Made by a program: the position numbers and the translations under genes
DNA from: Flammula alnicola
Taxonomy: Eukaryota > Basidiomycota > Agaricomycetes > Agaricales > Strophariaceae
Assembly (NCBI GenBank): GCA_015499995.1
Contig: JADNRV010000116.1
Span: forward strand, 1 to 64,000
Reading direction: 5' to 3'
Length of the DNA stretch: 64,000 nt
Shown here: positions 23,080-33,279 of the stretch, in pieces
How the letters are laid out: each line of letters starts with the position of its first letter
Position numbering within the stretch: position 1 is the first letter of the stretch
The notes under the pieces: model-generated
Seen by the model: the letters and a program-made list of their open reading frames with translations, nothing else
Databases searched by the model: none
What the model was told of the DNA's origin: nothing

Positions 23080-24211
23080 TCAATCCAGAGCGCACTTGTA
23101 CACATTTTTGGCGATGTCCCGCCATGATTTAGGATTGATAGCGAACTCCTCGGCGTAATCGACTTCGAGGTGGTGAAGCCGTTTTCCGACAATGACCAGA
23201 CTATGGAGCGGTTGTCCGAATGCTTCCGCGGGATGATCTAGAAGTTCTCGGAGTGTGCCTCCTACTATTCGTTCGTGCTCTGCTCCTCCGCCTACACGTG
23301 ATAGAGCGATGGCGAGCGTGGTGTCGGGATCTAGTACCCCTTCTTTCCGCGATTCTTCTGTCTCGATTAACTGAGAAACTGCCGTTGGGATAGACATGTA
23401 CCTCGGAGGCTCGTAAATCTTCCGCCCTCTAAAATAAAACAGAAGGTCAACTGTTTCGTGGGTACTACAATTGTAGCCGGGCAATTCGTACCTAGCTAAA
23501 TTCTCTTCGCTCTGCTCTTTCACTTTGATATCAAGCAAAAGCAGGGTGTGCATCCCTAGTTGAACATTCTCCTTGATTCGATCGTAAAAGCTATCGGGCT
23601 TCCATGTGTCTGTGAAGAACACGAGGGAGACTGTTTGTCCGAAATTGTATAACTGGAGACCGCATGCACCCATAGCATTCATTATTGAGGCATTATGGAT
23701 GACGCGTGTGGGTATCTTGAGCGCTCGGGCTCGAAGGATGATGTCGGTATGTGTCGTCGCGCTGGATGAAGAGATGTTGTTGAGACCATTGGTAACTGCT
23801 CAGGGTAAATTGACCCATGTAGAAAGGGTGGCCGTCTTACCCGAAGGGGTCACCGACAACGAGGAGAGACACATCTTCATTAGCAGCGTTGTGCAAAATT
23901 TCATCGCTCTGTGTCTCGACCATATCACGATCCGCAATGATCAGCGGCTTTTCATAGAATGCTTCCTTTCGATGGGTTCAGAGTCAGGTTGGGGCGAGCT
24001 AGGCGTACAGAGACCGACCAGGCGTTCTTTATCTATCATCAAGATACTGGTGTAGGCCTCCAGGTAGACACGCCTTGAGCTTTTGATAGCCTGTCATAGA
24101 TGTGAGCGGGCGTCGGTCTCGACGGACAGGGTCGACGTATGTGCTGACTTGTAGACCACGAAGTGTGATATCGCTCTCATCCGAGAGTCCTAGGCCAATG
24201 ATATAGAACAT
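23080..24211 (-). CDS. DPH5: diphthine methyl ester synthase (diphthamide pathway)
   Basis: Dph5 is a SAM-dependent methyltransferase that methylates the modified histidine of elongation factor 2 during diphthamide synthesis. Exons on the minus strand are 24211-24149, 24090-24019, 23965-23841, 23761-23492 and 23428-23080, giving 292 aa, the usual family length. Tetrapyrrole-methylase-fold motifs appear in order: [96 protein letters not shown] and the C-terminal [18 protein letters not shown]. The last intron (23429-23491) is 63 nt, a multiple of three with no stop, so its retention would insert 21 residues before GRKIYEPP. The gene is divergent from an F-box gene, with 298 bp between starts. 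Confidence 0.96.
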
Positions 24212-24509
24212 ATTCCTGAGGATCCGTCCTCGTCGGTGTGGCGTAAGGCAGGAGATGAGAGTAAAGGTTCAAGAAAAGATGGAGATACAATTATCTTTTT
24301 TGTGATTAGATTAGATCTGCAATACAGCGGCTCTCGTATTTCAAATTTGCCGGTAGCCGGATCACAGAAACTCGGTTTGCTCGGACAACGTTTTCCCTTA
24401 GTACACACCACAGGTTTCGTACTTGTCCATATCATTCAGCAGGCCCAGGACTTATAAATCTCATGACTGGTTGCTGATATGTGCGTGCCTTCCACTTTTC
24501 AGTCGCCAG

Positions 24510-26505
24510 ATGCCCGCTCTTAACAAACGCGCTCGGTTTAGGGCACCTTTTCAGGACCTTCCCGTCGATGTATTGCCCTCCATCCTCGCTCAGCTTACTG
24601 ATCGCAAAGATTGGCATTCCTGTACCCTCGTAAGCAAGGTATTTTCCCGACTGGCTACCCCTTTCTTGTACAGGACTTTAGATTCGAGGATAATATCAAA
24701 GGTGAGCCTTGCGAGGGATATTGGATCGTGGACGGGTGTGAGCGCAATGAGCACCGTGGTGTGTTTCCCAGCTCCTGTATTTAACTCGAAATAGCCAATT
24801 TCGTCCTGATTTCTTGAGAACGAATACTGATGCATCAGTTGCACAGACCCTAGTCCACCACCCATCTACCACCCTTCTCCGGCGGCCAGAACTTGCAAAG
24901 TATGTACGACATGTAACAGAAACAGGTGAGTTGATCGTGTATTCAGCTGCGCTGCGCTAGTGGAATATTGTTTCCTTTGACAGCACCCCATTAACTCCTT
25001 ACCGGAGAATTTTCATCCGGATTTATCTCCCAATCCTTACCTTTGCGAGGGGACGATTGCGGCTAGTCCATGGATTCTGATCATTCATCCAAGTATTCCG
25101 TTATTGACCCATGAACTGAGTCTTGATCTCACTAGGTGCCATCCATCGCGGGATGCTGGTCCGATATCCGAATATCACAAAGGACACTTTGGCAGCGCTT
25201 GCGTTGTGTACAAACCTTCGTTCTATAACATGGATTGACGACAGTTCGACCTCCCACACGACACTTCTTTTGTTTATCGGCGTGGTTCGCGCACTGCCCG
25301 TCCGCGAACTCACCATCCGGACCCACAGCGATCTCGGGGAAATCGTCTGGTCGCAGTTAATAACGCTAACGGGACTCCGAAAAGTGTCGATATGGTGCAT
25401 GGAAGGCCCGCCACGCGTCCTGCAAGGCTGGTCCGGACCACTGGGCAGCACGCTCACTCATCTAGAGCTGGGAGTCAGTGCATTTTTATATCCCTGTTCT
25501 GAACGTACGTGTTAATTTATCTCACATGCGTGTCTTCATCTACGAATACAGAGGTGCGCTGGTGTCCCACCAACTATCCTCATCACAGTGCTCTCGCAAC
25601 TGCCTCTCTTGAAGGATCTCCGCCTCAAGGGCGCGCCAGCAACATCGATCCCGACCATCCTCACGTTTTTACCCAACCTGGAATCACTCGATACAGAATA
25701 TCTCCTTTCCGGCTCAGGGTCGTATTACTCCCGACCACGGGTGTATCCTCCATCGCCATTAGACGAAGACGACGCCAGGGAGCCTCCACTGCCCATCATT
25801 CACCGGCTGACTGTCCGCACGAGCTCGATGGATAACCTGGGTCCGCAGAAGCTCTGGAGGTGGATACGCGAGCTCGTCCCGCGAGCTGGATTGGAAATGT
25901 TCCGTTTACATGCGTTCACATTCAACATGGGCTACACGGGCATCCCCCGCATGTTTATTCTTGATCTCGCCGCCGTGCACGGAGATTCTTTGAAGGAATT
26001 CATAGTCGGGGAGGCCCACCTGACTTTGAAAGACATCGAGTGTCTCTGCTCCAAATTTCCACGACTGGAAACGCTAAATTGCTCGCTTGCGAGTCCTGAC
26101 GTGGTAAGAATCTTGTTGCTTGACAGATTTTTATGAAACAATTTCTGAGTTGAAATGTCCTTTAGGCTTCTATAATCGATGCTATATCTAGCGCTAGAAA
26201 TCTGCAAACACTCAAACTTCAAGTTCAATGGATACCCAATGAGCCCTCGCAAAGACAAGAGGGTCGATTCACGCTTCAAGACGCAACCGATATGATGCTC
26301 CGCAACGAAGAATCCAAACTGCGAACTATCTCAATTGGACATGTACAATACACGGTGAATTTAAATTTCTTCAGTCGCCGAACCCATTCCTAACATGATA
26401 CTGTAGGGTAAATGGGTCTTGGAGGAATCTGATGAGGCAGAGAATGGCTACTCCTTAAAATTCGTTGTATCCGCCGACCTCGCAGAGGAGAGATGGAAAA
26501 CATGA
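24510..26505 (+). CDS. F-box protein with leucine-rich-like C-terminal region
   Basis: Exons are 24510-24701, 24847-24925, 25136-25473, 25552-26103, 26166-26354 and 26407-26505, giving 482 aa. An F-box at about residues 13-60 (FQDLPVDVLPSILAQL, CTLVSKVFSRLATPFLYRTL) should bind Skp1 in an SCF ubiquitin ligase. The rest has repeating leucine-rich elements (LRELTIRTHSDLG-like, LPLLKDLRLKGAP, LPNLESLDTEY, LETLNCSLASPD), typical of Agaricomycete F-box proteins of this size. The protein ends GYSLKFVVSADLAEERWKT. The second intron, 24926-25135, is 210 nt against 62-145 nt for the others and was chosen because it joins HVTETG to AIHRGM in frame. A cryptic coding stretch inside it is in a different frame. 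The substrate is unknown. Confidence 0.85.
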
Positions 26506-26965
26506 TCAGATCTATGTACATACGCATGATAAAGGATCGCTGATGCAGATCCATCACCTCGTCGAAACATAATTTAGGCTACGTTGTATGACTACATTAA
26601 TTTATATGCAGCTCAGCATCTGTCAACTGATCATGATTGGCCTGATAATAAGGCGGCCATCGCTGGGGATTTGCGATTATTTCAACTTGAACCTAATAAA
26701 TGACGAAACTGAGTCGACGTTGGAGGTTCTCCCAATCTCGATCTTATCGACAGGGCTGATATTCTTTTTGAGGAGGTGGGCAAAGATGTGAATGCAGGCG
26801 AACTGACGGACGTTGCTTATATCCCACAGACTGGATAGTTTCAGCACTGAAATCCAAGTGTTTTTCGAAGTAGGGACCTTTGATTTTTACAATCATGGCC
26901 AGAATTTTATGGTGACTCAGAAATAGAGAGCTCTGGTAGCGTGTGGCAATTAAATTACAAATACC
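26506..26965. other. intergenic between convergent F-box genes
   Basis: About 0.46 kb of AT-richer sequence. A 67-codon plus-strand frame (26588-26791) is Ile/Leu-rich without a domain. It probably holds the two 3' UTRs. Confidence 0.5.
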
Positions 26966-28552
26966 TCAAAGGGCAAGCCTCTGTGGCATGCCGCTCCCAC
27001 ATACATATTCCCGGACTTCGGATTTTTCCCCGTTCTTATCGAGCCAAACTCGCCAAACCACTTTCAAACCAGTCATGTCTTCCAGATACCCAAAATTTCC
27101 CATCCCCGGGCACACCCATTTCGTTAGGTCAAACACTTCGATTGGAATGCCCGCCGCTTCCCGCAATATGAGAAAAGGCATGATATGCAATTCATTATAG
27201 CGTCGCTGAATGTTAGCCATGTCCACTATTTTGATGGTCCGGAGCAGGGGGAAGAATAATGGGGTGTCTTTCGGGACTTCGGAAAGGAATTTGAGAGTTT
27301 TCGGACTCGTTTTTAACACTTCAACTGCGTTGAACGAGAGCAGGAACTGTATAAAGATAGGATTTGATGGCTGGAAGCCCCGCACGGTGGGGACATCCAA
27401 CGTCAGCGTCGCGATATTCGCGAATTTGTGAAGTGGTAAAGAGTCGAGGAAAACAGGGATAAAGGGAGGTGGTACGCCTGGTGAGCAGATAATACTCAAA
27501 TCGAATTCGATTGGGACGTAATGAGGGAAGCGTGTTTTGTATTGCATGCTATGCCCTACTCGAGAGAAAGATAGCATCTCCCTAAGCTCGACCAAAATCT
27601 CGGTCGTGCAATAGTTGTCGAAGTGATATTCGGCGCATTGGAAAAGAATCCGGCGCATGTTAGCCAGTTCGATGCCGGGTATATTACCGTATACTTCATA
27701 GTTCCTGCTTGTCATGAAGACCGCGCATCCGGGGGCAGGTGTAATGTGTTCTAAGATAGTTAGACACGCACTGAGCGCGCCTGAGAGGCGGAACTCTGTA
27801 AGCCGAGGAAGATTTGGGTATGGTAGGAGGTTTGGGTTGTTTTCCAAAGGTGATTCTGGGATGTATACATCCAACACTTCCAGAAGAGGCATCCGGGTAA
27901 ACGCTTCGATTAGTTCGGAAGCGGTGAAGGGAGCCGTCAAGTCTTCCATCTTTAGAAGTCGAATGTGGCACAACCAAGCCGCCTGGAGAGTGAAATGGAG
28001 ATTGTGGTGATGGAACTTGAGGAGTGAAGGGGCGCGATCTGAGAAAAGGAGGAATCGGGGAGCAGAAAGGGATTGGGGAGGACATCCACGGAAATAAACG
28101 TCGAAAAATTCTAAATATTGGTTTGGCTGACCCAGTCTGTGCCAAGGGCAGTTGGATTTCGAAACATCGCAGTCGATGTACATATAGAGACTTCGAATCC
28201 TTGTCCAGTGCTCGTTTAGGAGGGAGAAGACAAAACTGAGATCCCGTTCCTTGATAGTTCCCATAATTGATAGCAATGATTCTCCCGTTCTTCGTAAGAC
28301 CTCCTCTCTCCAGGCGTCTGTCTCTTGTCGAAGCTCGTGAAAGTTAATACACCTCCCCCATAGTGATGGAGAATCGAGGATTACTCCCCGCCACTGTTTG
28401 CAGACTTGCGAGCCCCGACGAGTGTGATTCAACCCATCGCACAGCTTTGTATCGTCATCTCTACTTGGTTGTTCGACGTTGAGTAAGAAAATTTCGTGAA
28501 GAACATCTGGGCTCAATTGTAGGACTGGGTTCATGGGTTCCAGAGGGATCAT
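26966..28552 (-). CDS. F-box-like domain protein, intronless
   Basis: A single open frame encodes 528 aa from the first ATG at 28552; the frame extends 12 codons further upstream without an ATG. The F-box-like domain covers about residues 9-70 (LQLSPDVLHEIFLLNV, then VCKQWRGVILDSPSLWGRCI), the pattern of the large Agaricomycete F-box-like families. The remainder is leucine-rich with spaced segments such as WLCHIRLLKMEDL, MPLLEVLDVYIPES and LPRLTEFRLSGALSACL, which suggest a solenoid for substrate binding. It would act as an SCF substrate receptor, inferred from the domain only. Lack of introns contrasts with its neighbours. It is convergent with the other F-box gene, but the two are not close relatives by eye. 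Confidence 0.82.
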   Translation of the reverse strand: MIPLEPMNPVLQLSPDVLHEIFLLNVEQPSRDDDTKLCDGLNHTRRGSQVCKQWRGVILDSPSLWGRCINFHELRQETDAWREEVLRRTGESLLSIMGTIKERDLSFVFSLLNEHWTRIRSLYMYIDCDVSKSNCPWHRLGQPNQYLEFFDVYFRGCPPQSLSAPRFLLFSDRAPSLLKFHHHNLHFTLQAAWLCHIRLLKMEDLTAPFTASELIEAFTRMPLLEVLDVYIPESPLENNPNLLPYPNLPRLTEFRLSGALSACLTILEHITPAPGCAVFMTSRNYEVYGNIPGIELANMRRILFQCAEYHFDNYCTTEILVELREMLSFSRVGHSMQYKTRFPHYVPIEFDLSIICSPGVPPPFIPVFLDSLPLHKFANIATLTLDVPTVRGFQPSNPIFIQFLLSFNAVEVLKTSPKTLKFLSEVPKDTPLFFPLLRTIKIVDMANIQRRYNELHIMPFLILREAAGIPIEVFDLTKWVCPGMGNFGYLEDMTGLKVVWRVWLDKNGEKSEVREYVCGSGMPQRLAL

Positions 28553-28751
28553 TTCAAGAGGTAAAAAGAAAATCTGGTCAGACCGCAAGTTGACAACGTT
28601 GGCCGTACTTTCGTTCTCCGATGGTCCGATGATCCGGCGGCCTTGTCTGGCATCTGGCTTCGCTCAAGTTTCAACGATTTACTTGAATAAAACATCGACC
28701 TTGTCTGCAACTAGGCTAAGAAAAGAAACGATGAAAAATGGCCTATGTCAA

Positions 28752-29610
28752 TTAAAAAACAATCCTTTTAGTCCTCGCACTCGGAAAACCCCCATAACTT
28801 CCTCCCGCATAGCTATTACCCATACCTGCGGGACCACATATTGGCCGTTGATCGTCTGGGAGATGCACCTGAGGACCAAATTGCTTGTCTGCTTGATCAA
28901 TCTCCTGGAGAACTTTGTGCAAAGCTTTTTCAATGGTTTGAAGGTAGACCGAATTGCTCATCTTCATCTCTCGTACAGTTCCCAAGTGAAATGCGACTTC
29001 ATATCCAATTTCATGAGCGTCTGCCTCTGAGATCAGGTTTGGTTGCTGAATAAACTCTATGCATCCTTGACGGAAGAACGCCCCGACACTATACATATTA
29101 CCAAATTGGATTCTCTCTGCAGGCTTCATATCAGTCGAAAGCAAAGAGGTAATGGCTTCGTGGCGAAGGGCACAAAAACCCCACATGTTCGACAGCTTCA
29201 GGGTGGAGATCCATTGTTCTTTAGAAAGGGTCGAATTCCTATTTCTGAGATAACCCAGGATTCAGATGAGCTCGTTCTTAGCTTACTTATCAAAAATAAG
29301 CACAACTCACAAAGGATATAAGGCAGTCAAAAAATTCCTGAAGTCTACCTCCAGCACTCCTTCTATTTCAAAGGGTGTTTTGTCGTCCAAACCTTCAGGT
29401 TGTTCCCTCGGCGGGAGCGAGAACGCGGATTGGAATATTTCAGAATTGTGTTCGAACTGGTACCTAGGGACTTTGAAGAGGCAAGTGCCCACCTAAATAT
29501 GAGTTATGATTGAGAGGCTACTTAGAAGACGGACAAAGATACTAGAAACTTACTTTGAAGACTATGTTTTCAAAGAAGTATACATCATCTCTTGTAAGCG
29601 CACCGGCCAT
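28752..29610 (-). CDS. BTB/POZ domain protein 2
   Basis: Exons on the minus strand are 29610-29554, 29492-29311 and 29244-28752, giving 243 aa. MAGALTRDDVYFFENIVFK joins VGTCLFKVPRYQFEHNSEIF across the first intron. The fold continues with DFRNFLTALYPL and, after the second intron, LSKEQWISTLKLSNMWGF. This is the same architecture and the same two intron positions as BTB proteins 3 and 4. The C-terminal third is variable and ends in a Gly/Ser-rich tail (GMGNSYAGGSYGGF). As for the family, oligomerisation or adaptor function is likely and the partner is unknown. It lies in tandem with BTB3, 380 bp apart, which suggests a local duplication that has since diverged. Confidence 0.82.
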
Positions 29611-29989
29611 TTGAAATTGCTGAGATGGGATATTGAGGATAATGTAGTGCGTTTCTCGAAAGCTGAAGGGAGATTGACGATGGTGGTAAAGGTAGAGGAC
29701 TGTCTGTAGCTTACACCACAGTTTGCGTGTCCGACAACAAACTGAAAACAGCCGAATGAATTGACAGCCGAACTGCTACAAAGGGGCCGGTTGACGTTTC
29801 CCCCCGGCAGCCGAAGAACATGTCTAAGCACTGAGTACTGAGTACTGATGCATGATCACTAAAATGCAAACACAAGATGTGTGGGGTCCGAGTTCCGGCC
29901 AATCAATAATACAAGCACCCGCTCAACAGCCATCATCACGGTAGACCATTAAACGCACGCCTGGCCACAATCAAATGCTACATGCCCTA

Positions 29990-30986
29990 CTAACGGACCT
30001 TCTTCTTTGTTTTTTTAGTCGTAGAATATGAAGCAGGAGCTGCGTCCTCGTCCTCTTTGTCCATCTCCGGCCTCCACCCCAAGACTTCCTTCGACTCGTC
30101 AACCTTCAGATCCACAGGAACGGAAAGTGGCGGCGCAATATCTGTGTCAGGGAACTTAAAACCGGCTTCTTCCGCGCGGATCAACCCAAGTTCATCTATG
30201 AAGGCTTCTTCGATTTTCGGTACAACTGATGCCACAGCCAGAGCATTCACAAGTCTGAGCTCGCGGATTCTGAACAAATTGACGGTCGTAATGAAATCCA
30301 TGTCGATAGCCTCGTCGTCGGTAATGGTTTTTGTCCTTCTGATTATCCCTGAAAATCCGGCTACGACCCAAGAGGATACAGAGAACTTCCTTCCCAGAAT
30401 GATCTTGTCCATGCTCGTGAGTTCAGACGAACGCTCTAACTCAAATATCGCCATCTTCCTCAAATTTAGGAAGTACCACATTGTGGAAAGCTTCAAGATA
30501 GAGACCCACTCCGCCTTTGAGAGAGAAAGTTCACGCGAGACAGAGCTGAAAAAGATACCACGTTATAAATGGGAAAAAAATTGCACTGTCCTTATAAAAC
30601 TCACAGAGGGTATAACGCTTTCATTAAGTTGCGAAAATCTTCGCGTCGGATGTCGCTCGGCATGATGATAGGGTTGGCCGACGACGATCCTTCGACATTA
30701 GGTCCGTCCAGCTGGGGAAGCCTGAACATCCCTGCAAAGACTTGCGATTCCTTGACGAACAGGTGGGTAGGGACCCTGAATAGGCAATTTTCGACCTGAA
30801 AAAAGTTTGCTGCGGTCAGCAATATCACCGACAGGTATCTCTAGGCGATATACATACCTGGAAGACCACGAAGATACTCTCGAAATAAAAGTCCGGATCG
30901 ATTTCTTTGGGCACCACTGGCACTGTATCGACGGTTTGACTAGTACTAGGAGTGGGAAGAACGTCATCGAAATATGTTTCAGACAT
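29990..30986 (-). CDS. BTB/POZ domain protein 3
   Basis: Exons on the minus strand are 30986-30858, 30795-30605 and 30545-29990, giving 291 aa. The acidic N-terminus leads to DPDFYFESIFVVFQ, then VENCLFRVPTHLFVKESQVF, REDFRNLMKALYP and, after the second intron, LSLSKAEWVSILKLSTMWYF. Intron placement is identical to BTB2 and BTB4. Its middle third is most like BTB4 (LKLSTMWYF against LKLSSMWYF, FIDELGLIRAEEAGFK against FNEELKSIQSDEAGYK), so these two look like the closest pair here. It differs by a C-terminal extension of about 50 residues ending in a basic run (TTKKTKKKVR) that could act as a nuclear signal. Function beyond BTB-mediated interaction is not known. Confidence 0.83.
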
Positions 30987-31779
30987 TGTGGGTGGAGAGC
31001 GGTTTTGGGATCAAAGTAACAGGAGCAGAGCTGATTTTAAGGAGTTGCTGCTCATCAGATCATAATAACGATGGGATTTAGCCTGTCGCTCTTCCTCGTG
31101 GCTTCCTCGTGTCCATGTTATCACTGCGGTTGGAAAGATCCCCGCTTTACACGTGTCTGTCCAGAAGAGAAGAAGCAATTCTGCCTGAGCGATGGAAGTT
31201 GACTAATGCCAGAATTGCCGTCGAAGAAGTTGGGCTACAGTGTGCTGTGCTTTTGATATCTTGAACGAAGGCTACGATGATCTATACATATGCATTATGC
31301 GCAAGTTCGAAACATTCAGGAAGGAAGTACATGGAAGGAAAGCCCCGGGCTTGGATCCAGTTCGATGCCAGCGAACTAATAAACTTCGGCTTCGGTGACA
31401 CTCGAGAGACGCCGTCATGAAAGGTCGGGTGCAAACATGAGAAACGGAACCCAGGGCTAGGATGTCGAAAAATCAGGATATTGACATGGGTCGAAACTGA
31501 CAGCTCCTGAGACGTTGAGGATTGGCTGGACGATAGACAACTGATTGGAGACGAAGTTGGTATATGTAAAGCAGACCCTGGCATTCATGTGCAGTGGGTT
31601 GGCAGAACCATATTAAGAGACAAAACAAGAGCAACGCTCTAAGTACAAGAAGTCCTGTTCGTGATGAATCTTTTATACAACTGGATATAGTACTTAGCGT
31701 TATGATTAACCTCAGCAAGGCGGCGAATAGCACCGTGTGTAAAAGCAAAGAACAGCAAGAGGAACCGTCGAGGACCGCA
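30987..31779. other. intergenic, nothing recognised
   Basis: About 0.8 kb between BTB3 and the 3' end of LSM4. Minus frames 31282-31584 and 31473-31835 overlap and have no domain; the second is antisense or shadow to the LSM4 last exon region. No repeat was seen. Confidence 0.5.
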
Positions 31780-32524
31780 TCAAGCCCCTCGTCCGCGACC
31801 CCTTCCACCTCGCATAGGGCCGCCTCGTCCACCACGAGCTAGAGAAGATTTCATCAACAACAAGCAAGAATGGCAGCCTAGGTTAATGACTTACCTCTGG
31901 GAGCTCCGCGACCTGTCATGCACGGTTCGATAAGCACTTCATTCATTAGGAGAGGATATGACAACCCACCGCCGACGTGTGCTCCTCGCGAACTCCTTCC
32001 TACATCGCGTGCCCTGTTCTGCTCTTCCTTGACAACGTCCAGCAGTGTATCTGGCACTCGTAAGTACTTGATCTAGAGAAACATAAGCGTAAGGTGCTGT
32101 TCCGTGGCGAGGCATGAGTTGGAGGGTGGATTGCAATGAACATAGAAACGATGACAGCGACGAAGTTCCAGGTCCTTTTAGAAAGAATAAGAATTGGGAT
32201 TAAACGTACTGTGCTCCCTCGGATATAGCATTCCTTCAACTTCCAGAATCGGTCACCATCCGGATTTGTCTGATACACCTCCCGTAGTGTAATATTCATA
32301 AAGTTGTCGCAATTGACCAGATGTCCATTGAGTGTTTCTCCATTCTTGAGTTCAACAAGCTAGGCGAGAGAAAAACTGACCAGTCAGTCTCGTGCATTGT
32401 CTCTCTGATATGGTCGTTAGGTTACGTACCATGGGTTTGTTCTGGGCGGCAGTAAGAAGAGATAGAGGTAGCTGAAAGTACTGAAGTCAATACCGAATCT
32501 TATAGAACCCAACATACGTACCAT
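31780..32524 (-). CDS. LSM4: U6 snRNA-associated Sm-like protein LSm4
   Basis: LSm4 is a subunit of the Lsm1-7 ring (mRNA decapping, P-bodies) and the Lsm2-8 ring (U6 snRNA, splicing). Exons on the minus strand are 32524-32522, 32471-32430, 32359-32210, 32072-31970, 31912-31895 and 31838-31780, giving 124 aa. The Sm1 motif ([20 protein letters not shown]) and Sm2 motif ([19 protein letters not shown]) are intact, and [18 protein letters not shown] is diagnostic of LSm4. The C-terminus is an Arg-Gly-rich tail ([18 protein letters not shown]), as in other LSm4 proteins, where it promotes condensate formation. The first coding exon contains only the ATG, so the start codon is separated by a 50-nt intron from the rest. 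Exon 5 is 18 nt. The LTR retrotransposon is inserted 364 bp upstream of the ATG. Confidence 0.95.
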
Positions 32525-32887
32525 TGGAGGTGGTGGTGGCGAAGAAAGTTCGTTACGGTTTAAGGAACCACGCGTTTTCGACGCATCAAAAACGTGATCA
32601 CATATCAGTCGGTAATTTTAAATTTAGTGACTTACTTTCGTTCATGGTTGATCAAAATTCAGCTTTGCTCTGGCAGACCCCTTCAGACCCTTAGAAGCCC
32701 TCTCCTCAGCTCGACGCCCAATAATGCTACGTCGCCAAGCTGGGCCCGCACAATTTCGGTTGCATCCAGGATGGGTGACCGAGGACGGTCTCATGAACTT
32801 TTGAACCTTCGATTCCTTCAAGTTACCGCCCGGAAGTCGATTACATGCAAATCGGCTTTCCAGATCCCAAGTGTAGTGGAGGCCAAT
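32525..32887. other. LSM4 upstream region, cut by the retrotransposon
   Basis: This is the remaining 5' flank of LSM4 up to the element. It carries a CCAGGATGGGTGACCG at about 32765-32780 that resembles the box C region of 5S rRNA genes. No open frame is continued across the insertion when the element and one CCAAT copy are mentally removed, so the target was probably non-coding. Confidence 0.5.
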
Positions 32888-33123
32888 TGTGACGGTAGTC
32901 ACTGACTCACCCGAACTTGGACGTTAGTCAAGTACATTACATCATCTTTTCTACCGTAGGGTTCTATAATATTCCATATTATACAATAAGTATTACGTAG
33001 GCAGGTTTTTAAGTATATAAAGAGTCGGATAGCTAGTAGAGTAGACGACCTTGAATTTAGTGTTTATCCTATCTTTCGAGGTTTGACCGTGTGCCGGGAC
33101 TCGTGTTCTCACGCCCCGTCACA
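32888..33123 (+). repeat. 5' LTR
   Basis: 236 bp, bounded by TGTGACGG and CCGTCACA. It contains a TATATAAA at about 33014-33021 that can serve as the transcription TATA box. It is identical to the 3' LTR by direct reading. Confidence 0.97.
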
Positions 33124-33279
33124 TATTTTTGATATTAACACACTCTACTACTCTTTCTACAACTACTCGACACTACTCTTCTCGACGACCAACCCTCGGA
33201 GACCTCTTGGTTTGATCACCCAGGAAATCCAGGTACGTTGTCATTAGTCTTGTGTATACTAACAACTATTCTGCATTAG

